A DNA stretch of 39,041 nucleotides from CALCMJ01 sp964475415 (GCA_964475415.1 CAYYWZ010000035.1:1-39041), one strand, 5' to 3'; counted from the first letter of the stretch, positions 8,520 through 16,933 are shown. Made by a program: numbers and translations. The notes: generated by a model from the letters alone, not told the origin.

Positions 8520-9578
8520 TTATGGATTAATTAAAAATCCAAATGGTATTATACCAGCCGTTTCTGTTTTTATTATAGTAGCATTGTCTGGATCTATAAT
8601 AACTAAATCACCATTAGATGCAAAATCCTTAGCATCTGTAGCTAGTAAATTACCAGTCTGATCATTATACAACAAGCTGTAATAATTTGCTAACCCATCT
8701 GTATTGACAATAGGATCTGAATTACCTGTGATATCATATGCTCCATAACCACCAAAAGTAAGGTAGTACAACTTATTTCTATCATTATCGATAGTTAATT
8801 CTGAAACGCCATTTGGTAAGCTTATACGATCTCCTAATGTATTATTACTTGGATCCAAAGAGATAATAAAACCCTGAGTATTATTAGTAGGATCTGTAAA
8901 GTCAGAATGACCTCTACCCAGAACCCATAATATACCACTATCATCTTGAACTATAGAGCTAGGATTATCTCCTACTACTATAGTATCTAATATACTCAAA
9001 TCTGAAGGATCTAGTACCATAACTACAGAGTCTCTTCCAAAACCACCAGATACACAAGTATATAACTTGTTATCCGTTAGGATCATCTTCTCAGGACCAT
9101 TACGCAAATTACGAGTTTCCAGAACTACATCATTTTCTGTATCTACTAGTAAGATAGCACCTGAGAGCCCATCTGCTCCCCACTGAGAAACAGCAGCTCT
9201 ATCCCCTCCTAGAGACACCATGTATCTAGGTTGTGCTAAGTTCTGTATAGAACCAACAGACATAAAATTATCATGATCAGCAATTTCTATTTTTGCAGCG
9301 TTGTTGACCATAAGGTAAACCTTATCATCTATTAGAGTCATCGACTGCAGAATATTGCCTATAGGTAAACTTAGATTAGCTGATTGATAGATATCACTAA
9401 CAAGGGAATCTCCCTCTGAATCATAGAAACTAACTGTCCCTGTTCCCGATCCAAAACTTCCTTGGTTACCTACGAAAAATCCGCTTCTCTTGAATCCTGT
9501 ATCAACAGGTTCTTCTATATCATCTCCACAAGATATGAGTAAACATATAGCAAAAAGAACATTTAAAAATTTAAACAT
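8520..9578 (-). CDS. YncE/DUF5074-type beta-propeller lipoprotein, BtuG-like
   Basis: Predicted outer-surface lipoprotein with a seven-bladed beta-propeller. The N-terminus is a lipoprotein signal peptide ending LLISC followed by GDD, with acidic residues after the lipidated cysteine. The body contains repeated strands of the YncE type, such as GNILQSMTLIDDKVYLMVNN, DNKLYTCVSGGFGRDSVV and LSILDTIVVGDNPSSIVQDD, plus a Gly/Ser-rich start (GNQGSFGSGTGTVSFYD) typical of DUF5074 proteins. In Bacteroides, proteins of this type encoded beside BtuB (BtuG) bind vitamin B12 on the cell surface and pass it to the receptor. The gene starts 6 bases after the TonB receptor gene, which supports a receptor-partner role. 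Cobalamin as ligand is inferred from family and context only. Confidence 0.8.
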   Translation of the reverse strand: MFKFLNVLFAICLLISCGDDIEEPVDTGFKRSGFFVGNQGSFGSGTGTVSFYDSEGDSLVSDIYQSANLSLPIGNILQSMTLIDDKVYLMVNNAAKIEIADHDNFMSVGSIQNLAQPRYMVSLGGDRAAVSQWGADGLSGAILLVDTENDVVLETRNLRNGPEKMILTDNKLYTCVSGGFGRDSVVMVLDPSDLSILDTIVVGDNPSSIVQDDSGILWVLGRGHSDFTDPTNNTQGFIISLDPSNNTLGDRISLPNGVSELTIDNDRNKLYYLTFGGYGAYDITGNSDPIVNTDGLANYYSLLYNDQTGNLLATDAKDFASNGDLVIIDPDNATIIKTETAGIIPFGFLINP

Positions 9579-9584
9579 TTGTTT

Positions 9585-11324
9585 TTATATTTTTATTGAA
9601 GCGGCAAATGTAGCATTTCTAAGTGGCATAGGAAAGAAAGGAACAACTTCATATGACTCATTTAACAAATTCTCGACATTTAAGTAAAATCTAAATTTCG
9701 ACAAGCTATACTCTACACTTAGATTATGTAACATATAGGCTTCTACTTGTAAGGCATTATCTGAAGTGATAAATCTTCTAGAAGTGTACGAATTATTGTA
9801 AGAAAACTGAAATCTATTACTAGTATAACTTAGGGTAGCAAATGACTTCAGGTGAGGCCTATATATTAAGGTCTTATCAGTTATAGTATTTCTACTATCC
9901 AGATAACTAAGGCCCGCAGCTATCGCATATTTCTTGAAAATATTCTTTACACTGAGACTTAGATCTATTCCTTGATTTCTTACTTGATTGATATTTTCTG
10001 GAGACCATATTCCCTGATTATTGGGCTGCCATAATATCCAATTTTCTCCCGAACTTTGGAAACTACTAAGTGCTACATTTACAGATTCACTTATATCATA
10101 TTGCAGACCTATTTTGAAGGTTTTCACTAGTTCATTTTGAAGGTTTTCATTTCCCCCGGTAGGCCAATATAGGTCATTGAAAGTAGGCAGATAATTTTTC
10201 TGTGTATACAGGCCATAGATCGCTATATTATTCCAGTCATATTTTGCCTTGATCTTATAGTCTAAAAAAACATCTGATGTATTAAGCAAGCGAGGCATAA
10301 CACTAGCAGAAAGACTTAGCTGAGAAATAGAATAGTTTTCTATACCCAGTAATAGAGATTGTTCTAGTCTATCTATTTTCTTAGTAAAAAAACTTGCATT
10401 AGTTCTATCGAATCTGTTAGATAATTTTAGTGAGATTGTATTCTTAATGTAATTCTTCTTCCACTCTGTATTGAGTACAAAGGCATTATTTTTACTTACT
10501 GAGGTATCCACAACAAAAGAGGAAAAATCGATTTTCTCAAACAGATACCCTCCCGATAGTTCTAGTGTTCCTCTCTTTAAGTTTCTAGTATGCCGGCTGA
10601 TAAGATTTACATTATTATCTTTTTGGCTTGCACCATCATAAGATGAGCTTATGGAGTTGCTAATATCTCTATCTGAGTCCTGTACATAAAGAATCAATTC
10701 TGTGATAGATTTTTTCCCTATAAATTTATACTTCTCGGAATAGGTATAATTTACAAACTTACTATTCTCTCTTTGTGCTTTATTAGCTCCTAAGTTATAA
10801 GGAAACTTATTGAGATTGTAATCTATTGCAAAGGAAGCCGTATACTCTAGCTTAGCCTTGTTGTTAGTATAATTAAGATCTATATGGCCGTTCTGTATAG
10901 TATTGTAAGAGCTGTATAGTTCCCAACCATTGACAGATCCACCTCCTGAAAGTGACTTGTTTCCGATCGAGAGATTGTTGAGTAAAATACCATTGATCAG
11001 ATTTAGATCTTTTACTCCATTTACAGGACTATTAAGATTTATGCCTAGAACATTTAGTGAGGTATGCCTAGCCTCAAGTCCATCTATCCTTATTGTAGAA
11101 AGCAATCCTGGCCCTGATGTATGTACATAGGCCGAACTGTAATTAGACAGATAATTAGCTAGGGTAAGCCTACCAGTTTTTACAAATTCAGGAATCTTTA
11201 TTTTTGTTAGATTAGAATTATCTGTAATAAAAACTGAATCTATTTCGTATGTCAAAATCGGATCTTGACAAAATATGTAGGTGCTGCTTACAAGTAGGAA
11301 GAATATACTAAGTAACTGTCTCAT
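9585..11324 (-). CDS. TonB-dependent outer-membrane receptor, BtuB-like
   Basis: Outer-membrane active transporter. A signal peptide (MRQLLSIFFLLVSSTYIFCQ) is followed by a plug domain of about 130 residues with YVHTSGPGLLSTIRIDGLEA and LNVLGINLNSPVNGVKDLNL. A long beta-barrel follows, with the family's closing segment NLSVEYSLSKFRFYLNVENL and a final PFFPMPLRNATFAASIKI. At 579 residues and without a carboxypeptidase-like or SusC-type N-terminal extension, it fits the short BtuB-like receptors of Bacteroidota. It overlaps the end of the LptF/LptG gene by 17 bases and is followed 6 bases later by the BtuG-like lipoprotein. Vitamin B12 uptake is the best guess. Other siderophore-like substrates remain possible, since no cobalamin riboswitch is seen. 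Confidence 0.88.
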   Translation of the reverse strand: MRQLLSIFFLLVSSTYIFCQDPILTYEIDSVFITDNSNLTKIKIPEFVKTGRLTLANYLSNYSSAYVHTSGPGLLSTIRIDGLEARHTSLNVLGINLNSPVNGVKDLNLINGILLNNLSIGNKSLSGGGSVNGWELYSSYNTIQNGHIDLNYTNNKAKLEYTASFAIDYNLNKFPYNLGANKAQRENSKFVNYTYSEKYKFIGKKSITELILYVQDSDRDISNSISSSYDGASQKDNNVNLISRHTRNLKRGTLELSGGYLFEKIDFSSFVVDTSVSKNNAFVLNTEWKKNYIKNTISLKLSNRFDRTNASFFTKKIDRLEQSLLLGIENYSISQLSLSASVMPRLLNTSDVFLDYKIKAKYDWNNIAIYGLYTQKNYLPTFNDLYWPTGGNENLQNELVKTFKIGLQYDISESVNVALSSFQSSGENWILWQPNNQGIWSPENINQVRNQGIDLSLSVKNIFKKYAIAAGLSYLDSRNTITDKTLIYRPHLKSFATLSYTSNRFQFSYNNSYTSRRFITSDNALQVEAYMLHNLSVEYSLSKFRFYLNVENLLNESYEVVPFFPMPLRNATFAASIKI

Positions 11325-12963
11325 CTTTCTTTTTTAGAAATGACGGAAGACTTATATTAATACCATTGAGCGATTCGTCTTTAATTGCTTTGTAAGTCAG
11401 GTAGAGAGCAAATGGAGACAATATGATACAGGGCAACCACGCCGCTAGGTAAGGCGAAATACTTTGTGACTTATTCAGTTTTTCTCCCATTATATTAAAA
11501 ACAATAAAGAGCATAAAAAATATAATGGCTACTAATAATGGATATCCATATCCCCCCTTCCTTACAATGCTTCCTAAGGGACCACCAATAAATAGAAAGA
11601 TGATACAGATAAGTGCCCAACTAAACTGCTGATGTAATCTTATAATATGATAAGAACGATCTCTTTTTAGTGAATCATTTTTGGTAACATTAGCAGCTAT
11701 TTGAGCCTTTATTTCTTTAGACTTTATCAAAGATCTTTTTAAGAAAGCTTTCTGTACATTGACATCGAAGGTCTCTAAAAGATTGCTGTAATTTGTAATT
11801 TCTCCTTCTATTTTCTGAATGGATTTTTTCTTTACAGATTTGTTTCTCTGTCTAGCTTTGGATTCGGCGTGTAATTTCTTATTAACTTCTGCTAGCTTTT
11901 CAAGATCTTTGTCAGTATTTTCTAGATATTCCTTCTTATTTTTTTTGTTTTGAGTAACTGCCCTTACAGGTGTTTTTCTTCCGTACTTTCTTCTGTATTC
12001 ATCTGCTTCTTTTTTGTTATAATCCATAGCCTCAACATCATAACCAAGGTCTGTCATTACATCTTCCGATATAAATTTTTTAAAATTATTGACCTTTAAG
12101 TTTAGGTTGTTCTCTATTTTGACATTAAAAGAATCTATCGCTGCTTGAAGCTGAAAACCATTCAACAAATCAAATTTCTTTCTACTCAGGTTTAGATTTT
12201 CCGCATCCATATCAAACTGGCTCATGTCAAATATTTTCCTCCAGGACTTGAACTTAGTCTTCATTGTAGGATAACCCTTTTCCTCAGGTTTTTTCGAATC
12301 TTCTTTTATCTCTCGATATTGTTCTCCGTTATATAGATCCATGACAAAACAATTCCCCTCGTTGCCGGGATACATTTGCCCCGTTTTAGCCGTAACTATA
12401 CTCACTAAAGAACGATCCTTATGTGTATGATCATATATCATTACATCTCTTATAGTTACCTCATCTTTATCCTTCTCGCCTACTCTTATTACAAAACCTG
12501 AGAAATCCTTATTGAAAATATCCTCCTCTATACTTAATGCTGGTTTCTGTTTACGTATTGAATTGAAACGTTCAAGAAACTTATAATTGGCTTTGGGTTT
12601 TAGATAATTGGCAGAAAAAAGAGAAAAACAAGCTGTTATGCAAGCTATGACAATACCTGCAAGCATGATTCTGAAGAGCGAGACACCCGCAGACTTAAGC
12701 GAGGATAACTCAAACTTCTCGGCCATATCCCCGAAGACCATAACAGATGAAATAAGTATGGTAAGCGGAATAGCCATAGGTATAATCGTAACGGCAAAAT
12801 AAAATATGAGCTCCATGAGTACACCAAAAGAAAAGCCCTTACCTAGAATCTCATCTATATATTTCCATAAGAATTGCATCAATAGCACGAACTCTGCCAC
12901 AAAAAATGACAGTATGTAAGGAGGAATGAAGGATTTAGTAACAAATTTGTCTATTCTCTTCAT
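11308..12963 (-). CDS. LptF/LptG-family LPS export permease
   Basis: Membrane subunit of the LptB2FG machine that extracts lipopolysaccharide from the inner membrane. Six hydrophobic helices are visible. Three near the N-terminus include YFAVTIIPMAIPLTILISSV and ACITACFSLFSANYLKPKAN; three at the C-terminus include FSWALICIIFLFIGGPLGSI, YPLLVAIIFFMLFIVFNIMG and PYLAAWLPCIILSPFALYLT. The large periplasmic part between them carries a Lys/Glu-rich coiled segment (about residues 300-400) that lengthens the protein to 551 residues, against about 360 in E. coli. This extended form is common in Bacteroidota. The other half of the F/G pair is not in the window. Its stop overlaps the start of the TonB receptor gene, an unusual partner. 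Confidence 0.9.
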   Translation of the reverse strand: MKRIDKFVTKSFIPPYILSFFVAEFVLLMQFLWKYIDEILGKGFSFGVLMELIFYFAVTIIPMAIPLTILISSVMVFGDMAEKFELSSLKSAGVSLFRIMLAGIVIACITACFSLFSANYLKPKANYKFLERFNSIRKQKPALSIEEDIFNKDFSGFVIRVGEKDKDEVTIRDVMIYDHTHKDRSLVSIVTAKTGQMYPGNEGNCFVMDLYNGEQYREIKEDSKKPEEKGYPTMKTKFKSWRKIFDMSQFDMDAENLNLSRKKFDLLNGFQLQAAIDSFNVKIENNLNLKVNNFKKFISEDVMTDLGYDVEAMDYNKKEADEYRRKYGRKTPVRAVTQNKKNKKEYLENTDKDLEKLAEVNKKLHAESKARQRNKSVKKKSIQKIEGEITNYSNLLETFDVNVQKAFLKRSLIKSKEIKAQIAANVTKNDSLKRDRSYHIIRLHQQFSWALICIIFLFIGGPLGSIVRKGGYGYPLLVAIIFFMLFIVFNIMGEKLNKSQSISPYLAAWLPCIILSPFALYLTYKAIKDESLNGINISLPSFLKKKDETVT

Positions 12964-13021
12964 TTAGAACATATTATTATCGTATCTATTCACTTATTTA
13001 AATTACTAATGATAATATTCA

Positions 13022-13029
13022 CAAAAATA
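13022..13029 (-). promoter_or_regulatory. Candidate -7 element for the LptF/LptG gene
   Basis: On the minus strand this reads TATTTTTG, matching TAnnTTTG, 59 bases before the LptF/LptG start codon. A TTTTG lies upstream but only about 16 bases away, shorter than the usual 19-21, so the match is partial. Confidence 0.3.
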
Positions 13030-13040
13030 TTTGATTCTTC

Positions 13041-13067
13041 TGTAACAAAAGAAAAAAAGTCTACGTC
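13041..13067 (+). promoter_or_regulatory. Candidate ECF-type promoter (TGTAAC - 17 bp - CGTC)
   Basis: TGTAAC at 13041-13046 and CGTC at 13064-13067 are separated by 17 bases and sit just ahead of the ECF sigma gene start at 13081. The AAC/CGTC pair with 16-17 base spacing is the general form recognised by many ECF sigma factors, so the gene may activate its own transcription. The motif was found by eye only. The short distance to the ATG implies a nearly leaderless mRNA. Confidence 0.35.
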
Positions 13068-13080
13068 ATTCTAATAATAA

Positions 13081-13596
13081 ATGCAGATCACAGAATTTAG
13101 TCATATGGTAGTTCCATTTAAAGATAAGTTGTATCGCTTTGCCTTTCGTATAGTAGGTAACGCTTTTGACGCAGAAGATGTGTTACAAGAGGTGATGATA
13201 AAGGTGTGGAAAAAACGTGAATACCTAGCTACAGTAGATAATAAAGAAGCCTGGTGTATGACCGTGACGAGAAATATGGCTATAGACTGGATAAGGTCAA
13301 GAAAGAAAAGTACACAGGATCTAGAAACATCATATGGTGTATCTGATAAAGCAGCGACCCCTTATGAAGCCTTAGAGCAAAAAAATATTCATACGTTGGT
13401 TAGAGAAAGTATTAAAAATCTACCTCAGAACCAAAGTGAAGCAATACACCTAAGAGATATAGAAGGATATACTTACAAGGAAATAAGTGACATTATGGAT
13501 GTCAATGTTAGTCAGGTCAAGGTATTAATATTCAGAGGACGACAAAAACTTAAGCAGGTCCTTTCAAAAACAGATATATGGAAAAGTACGAAATAG
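13081..13596 (+). CDS. ECF-family RNA polymerase sigma factor
   Basis: Alternative sigma factor that directs RNA polymerase to a specific promoter set. Region 2 spans about residues 10-78, with YRFAFRIVGNAFDAEDVLQE and EAWCMTVTRNMAIDWIRSRK; region 4 spans about residues 105-162, with NLPQNQSEAIHLRDIEGYTY followed by the helix-turn-helix KEISDIMDVNVSQVKVLIFR. Regions 1 and 3 are absent, as expected for the ECF group, and the 171-residue length is typical. The 3' end overlaps the next gene by 19 bases; that gene encodes a one-TM protein likely to be its anti-sigma factor. A candidate ECF promoter lies directly upstream, suggesting autoregulation. Confidence 0.95.
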   Translation: MQITEFSHMVVPFKDKLYRFAFRIVGNAFDAEDVLQEVMIKVWKKREYLATVDNKEAWCMTVTRNMAIDWIRSRKKSTQDLETSYGVSDKAATPYEALEQKNIHTLVRESIKNLPQNQSEAIHLRDIEGYTYKEISDIMDVNVSQVKVLIFRGRQKLKQVLSKTDIWKSTK

Positions 13597-14027
13597 ATAA
13601 ATTAATAGAAAAGTACTTCGATGCTACTAGTACGCTAGAGGAAGAGCAAAAGCTAAGATTGTACTTTACTTCTGAAAAAATAGATAATGAGCACAAAGCT
13701 ATCGCTGGATTATTCTCCTTCTATAATGTAGAAAGTGAGCTAATCAATGATAAGGAAGTAATATCTATGATTCCAAAGCAAAAGAAAAATACACCTGTGT
13801 TTTATCTTAGTAGGATTGCCGCAGCTGCTATGATCATATTTGCAGTTTATTTTAGCTACAATGCTTTCGAGCAACCTGTAGATAATGATATGGTAATGGT
13901 AGATGATCCCGAAGAGGCTTATAGAGTCACTATGGAGGCACTTGCTTTCTTATCTAATAAATATGAAAAGGGAAATAAGCCTCTAGAAAACATAAAGAAA
14001 TTAAAAAACACTCAAATAATTAAATAA
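13578..14027 (+). CDS. One-TM protein, putative anti-sigma factor
   Basis: No named domain is recognised. The first ~75 residues form a charged helical cytoplasmic part beginning MEKYEIDKLIEKYFDATSTL. One membrane helix follows around residues 76-95 (FYLSRIAAAAMIIFAVYFSY), then a short outer part. This layout, together with a 19-base overlap with the ECF sigma gene, is what anti-sigma factors of Bacteroidota look like. In this group the N-terminal part often contains the pattern of an acidic helix followed by (S/T)xEEExxL, seen here as STLEEEQKLRLYF. No zinc-binding HxxxCxxC is present. The end (SNKYEKGNKPLENIKKL) is frequent in proteins encoded beside DUF4252 genes. Function is inferred from position and topology. 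Confidence 0.65.
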   Translation: MEKYEIDKLIEKYFDATSTLEEEQKLRLYFTSEKIDNEHKAIAGLFSFYNVESELINDKEVISMIPKQKKNTPVFYLSRIAAAAMIIFAVYFSYNAFEQPVDNDMVMVDDPEEAYRVTMEALAFLSNKYEKGNKPLENIKKLKNTQIIK

Positions 14028-14044
14028 ATATAAATAACAGAGAC

Positions 14045-14563
14045 ATGAAAAAATTATGCTTCATACTCTTCGCTACATTGATATATAGTTCAGCTTTTTC
14101 ACAGCTAGATGCCATAGAGAGATATTTTGAAAAGTACCAAGATGACGATCGATTTACAACAGTATATGTAAGTCCCAAACTATTCAGCATGGTGTCCAAA
14201 GTGGCACAATCAGAAGTCAAAGATGAAGTCCTAGAAGTTATCAAAGATCTACGTGGGTTAAGGATATTAACTACTGAGGAAAATCCTAATGCTTTCTATA
14301 AAGAGGCCATCAAAACGATCAATACCAAAGAGTACGAGATACTGATGACGGTAAAGGATAAAGAACAGAATATTCGATTTATGGTAAAAGAAGGTGCCAA
14401 CGATATCATAAATGAGCTTTTACTACTCGTAGGTGGAGAAGATGATTTTGTTCTGATGAGTTTTGTAGGTAATATCGATCTCAACAAAATCGCAAAACTT
14501 GCAGAAACACTAGATATAGATGGCGCAGAACATCTAGGTAAACTAGCTAAGGAAGACAATTAA
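14045..14563 (+). CDS. DUF4252 exported protein (first copy)
   Basis: Secreted or periplasmic protein of the DUF4252 family, whose function is unknown. A signal peptide of about 20 residues (MKKLCFILFATLIYSSAFSQ) precedes a compact alpha/beta domain. Family signs are the opening FEKYQDDDRFTTVYVSPKLF, the LRGLRILTTEEN strand, and the closing block ending in LNKIAKLAETLDIDGAEHL. It follows the putative anti-sigma gene by 17 bases and is part of the sigma operon. DUF4252 proteins are regularly encoded next to ECF sigma/anti-sigma pairs in Bacteroidota, so they may be sensors or effectors of the response. Confidence 0.88.
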   Translation: MKKLCFILFATLIYSSAFSQLDAIERYFEKYQDDDRFTTVYVSPKLFSMVSKVAQSEVKDEVLEVIKDLRGLRILTTEENPNAFYKEAIKTINTKEYEILMTVKDKEQNIRFMVKEGANDIINELLLLVGGEDDFVLMSFVGNIDLNKIAKLAETLDIDGAEHLGKLAKEDN

Positions 14564-14651
14564 TTCCCGTCGTTCGTCTAAAAACATGGAAGATTAAACG
14601 ACATCTATCTATATTATAATTATTATTTATTAACCAATAAATGTTCAACTA

Positions 14652-15134
14652 ATGCGATCAATGCTAATATTAGTAGGGTTTCTCTTTACCCTCAACTCAA
14701 CAAATGCCCAGAAGGAAATACACCAACTATTTGACTCTTACAGCACCAAAGAGAATGTTGTAAAAATGAATCTTTCTGGTTCTATCTTAGATCTATTATC
14801 TGGGGAGAACAATATCAAAAGTAAGGTAGAGTCCATCAATCTTCTTGTATTATCTGAAGAAAACAAACTAGATAATACAAGTTTTAGAGATCTAAATAAA
14901 AAGACTAAAGGATGGAATCTCGATGAACTTGTCAAAATAAAGGATGGTAAAGAAATGATTAACTTTTACTCTAGAGGAGATGAAAATAGCATGGAGTATA
15001 TTCTTATGCTTATACAATCGGAAGAAAGCACCGTCATTTTGCAATTGAATGGAACATTATTCATGGAAGATCTCGAGGAACTTGACTTTGACATAGATGG
15101 GATGGAACATCTAAAAAAAGCAAAGAGAGCATAG
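14652..15134 (+). CDS. DUF4252 exported protein (second copy)
   Basis: Paralogue of the preceding gene. It has a signal peptide ending in STNAQ (cut near residue 19), then the DUF4252 domain: FDSYSTKENVVKMNLSGSIL, INLLVLSEENKLDN, and a closing EDLEELDFDIDGMEHLKKAK that matches the DIDGAEHL end of the first copy. At 160 residues it is slightly shorter and the central part is strongly diverged. It begins 88 bases after the first copy. A weak GTCGTT...AACGAC inverted repeat lies in that gap, so it could be expressed separately from the rest of the operon. The family's molecular function is unknown. Confidence 0.82.
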   Translation: MRSMLILVGFLFTLNSTNAQKEIHQLFDSYSTKENVVKMNLSGSILDLLSGENNIKSKVESINLLVLSEENKLDNTSFRDLNKKTKGWNLDELVKIKDGKEMINFYSRGDENSMEYILMLIQSEESTVILQLNGTLFMEDLEELDFDIDGMEHLKKAKRA

Positions 15135-15185
15135 TCTTATTATGTTATCAGAATTTATATCAGGACAATACCATTTGTCTCTAAA

Positions 15186-15214
15186 ATCTAGAATGCAATC
15201 CCCGCATTCTAGAT
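15186..15214. other. Perfect 11-bp hairpin (inverted repeat)
   Basis: ATCTAGAATGC at 15186-15196 pairs perfectly with GCATTCTAGAT at 15204-15214 around a 7-base loop AATCCCC. It lies 51 bases after the second DUF4252 gene. No T-run follows on either strand, so it is not a standard intrinsic terminator. It may end the sigma operon transcript, protect its 3' end, or be an operator. Confidence 0.5.
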
Positions 15215-15374
15215 CATAAGCTGGGTCGATAAGTCATAAAATGCAGGTTTATAAATGCCCCGAACTAAGCGATAGTAAGTCCTCAATTATGTACCCTTTT
15301 TCAAAAACTTAATCATCATTGTTTTGTTTTATTGTAATCTAATTTAAAACTTAGTAAATTAGAGTAATTGCGAT

Positions 15375-15818
15375 ATGAAACAAGATTCTCTTATACAAGA
15401 TATAGAGCGTATAGAAAATAGTGCTCTTGATAATTTAGAAATGCTCTTAGAGTTTGGGGCAAGCTATTACAGTCTTGATGAGATACTCATCATGTATAAT
15501 GGCTGGAAGGAAAAGATGGAGATTCTTAACAAGCAAAATCATATTTTTATGATTGTTGCTATCAGTTCTCTCTTATGGGTACCATTAGCTACTGTAAGTC
15601 TTATTGTTGGCTTAGGAGAATTGTTTCTAGGTCTTTGCATTATGTTTCCCCTTACCTTATCAGTAGGCCTCACAGGATGTTTCTATTATTATAAAAAGTA
15701 TGGCAGTCTCAAATCACAAATAGCTATAGGGAAATATATCGAAAATTGTATAGCAGAGAAAAAATCTGATTCTAGGAGTAATGATGATTTATACTCTAGC
15801 AGAGAAAAAAATATCTAG
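15375..15818 (+). CDS. Hypothetical two-TM membrane protein
   Basis: Not recognised. The protein has a charged helical N-terminus of about 55 residues and then two adjoining membrane helices (about 59-80, MIVAISSLLWVPLATVSLIV, and 84-107, LFLGLCIMFPLTLSVGLTGC). A short basic and polar tail follows, with YYYKKYGSLKSQ and ending in Ser/Asp/Arg-rich sequence. The layout suggests a small inner-membrane protein with both ends in the cytoplasm. It stands alone, 240 bases after the sigma operon and 213 bases before the ABC operon. No partner is indicated. The reading frame is supported by its length and by the clear segregation of hydrophobic and charged residues. Confidence 0.6.
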   Translation: MKQDSLIQDIERIENSALDNLEMLLEFGASYYSLDEILIMYNGWKEKMEILNKQNHIFMIVAISSLLWVPLATVSLIVGLGELFLGLCIMFPLTLSVGLTGCFYYYKKYGSLKSQIAIGKYIENCIAEKKSDSRSNDDLYSSREKNI

Positions 15819-16031
15819 CCAAAAAATAATACTTTTTCTATTTCTCTTAATTTATAACTCTAATCTAATTTGTAAAATATTAATAGAAGCTAAGCTCGGC
15901 AAGCGAATTAATTTCATAAGAAAAAATATTAGGTTAATCGAATAAATGGCTTATTGCATAGTATTTAGTAGATTGCTGTTGAAAACTTATTTATCATTGT
16001 TTCGATCGATGATATAAGAATAAATTCAACT

Positions 16032-16919
16032 ATGGAAGTACTCGCTATAAACAATCTAAGTAAGAGCTATGGTAAGGTAAAAGCTCTCGACAATCTTAAC
16101 CTGAAGATAGAAGCAGGTAATGTCTATGGATTACTTGGACCTAACGGTTCAGGAAAAACTACAACCTTAGGTATCATTCTAGGAATACTATCTTCTGATA
16201 CTGGTTCCTTTAAATGGTTCGATGGAAAGTATGGGGATAACCCTAGAAAGAAGATTGGCTCTATATTAGAGACCCCGAACTTCTACCCTTATCTTACTGC
16301 TTCTGAAAATTTAGAAATTGTTAGAAGAATAAAGAAAGCTGACAAAAGTAACTTCGACCATCTTCTAAAAAAAGTCGATCTATACGAAAGAAGAAGATCA
16401 AAGTTCCAAACCTACTCTTTGGGAATGAAACAAAGGCTAGCTATTGCATCTACACTAATCGGCAATCCTGAGGTGTTAATATTTGACGAACCGACAAACG
16501 GGCTAGATCCTCAAGGAATTGCAGAGGTAAGATCTATCCTTAAGAATATTGCTTCTGAGGGAAAGACTGTCATTCTAGCAAGTCATATACTTGATGAAGT
16601 AGAAAAAATATGTAGTCATGTAGCAATTATAAGGTATGGCAAACTACTTGCATCAGGAGGTGTAGGAGCAATTTTATCTGACGATAATACCTTAGAGTTA
16701 GGTTCATCCAATCTAGAGAGTATCATAAGTTTCATGTCAAAGCAGTATGGTCTAAATAAGCATCACAAGAAAGGTGATATTTTAGAATTTCAAGTAGACA
16801 AATCATTAAGTTCTAGTGAAGTCAATAAACAAGCACTAAGTAATGGAATCGAGCTATCCCACCTAGTATTACGAAAGCAAAGACTAGAAGAAGAATTTTT
16901 ACAAATCACTAGTAAGTAA
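16032..16919 (+). CDS. ABC transporter ATP-binding subunit
   Basis: ATPase that powers the membrane subunit encoded 14 bases downstream. The Walker A motif GPNGSGKT is at residues 36-43, the signature YSLGMKQR near 128-135, Walker B in LIFDEPTNGLDPQG (149-162), and the switch histidine in ILASHILDE (His185). The C-terminal 80 residues are a short extension common in CcmA-type exporters and include LRKQRLEEEFLQIT. The strict LEEEFL end and the single permease partner are typical of ABC-2-like systems for drugs, lantibiotics or lipids. The substrate is not evident. Confidence 0.94.
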   Translation: MEVLAINNLSKSYGKVKALDNLNLKIEAGNVYGLLGPNGSGKTTTLGIILGILSSDTGSFKWFDGKYGDNPRKKIGSILETPNFYPYLTASENLEIVRRIKKADKSNFDHLLKKVDLYERRRSKFQTYSLGMKQRLAIASTLIGNPEVLIFDEPTNGLDPQGIAEVRSILKNIASEGKTVILASHILDEVEKICSHVAIIRYGKLLASGGVGAILSDDNTLELGSSNLESIISFMSKQYGLNKHHKKGDILEFQVDKSLSSSEVNKQALSNGIELSHLVLRKQRLEEEFLQITSK

Positions 16920-16933
16920 AACTTAAAGAAATC

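Noticed and set aside
12964..13080. Cobalamin riboswitch upstream of the LptF/BtuB/BtuG unit
   Set aside because: No B12-box-like sequence is visible, and the gap is too short with its two promoter candidates.
14569..14602. GTCGTT...AACGAC inverted repeat between the two DUF4252 genes
   Set aside because: Six-base arms 22 bases apart are expected by chance; kept only as a remark in the gene entry.
15222..15285. Slightly GC-richer segment that might be a tRNA or small structured RNA
   Set aside because: No acceptor stem or T-loop consensus (GGTTCRA) is found, and no cloverleaf can be drawn.
15993..16013. ATCAT...ATGAT repeat around CGATCG before the ABC operon
   Set aside because: Five-base arms in AT-rich DNA have no evidential weight, and no promoter element goes with them.
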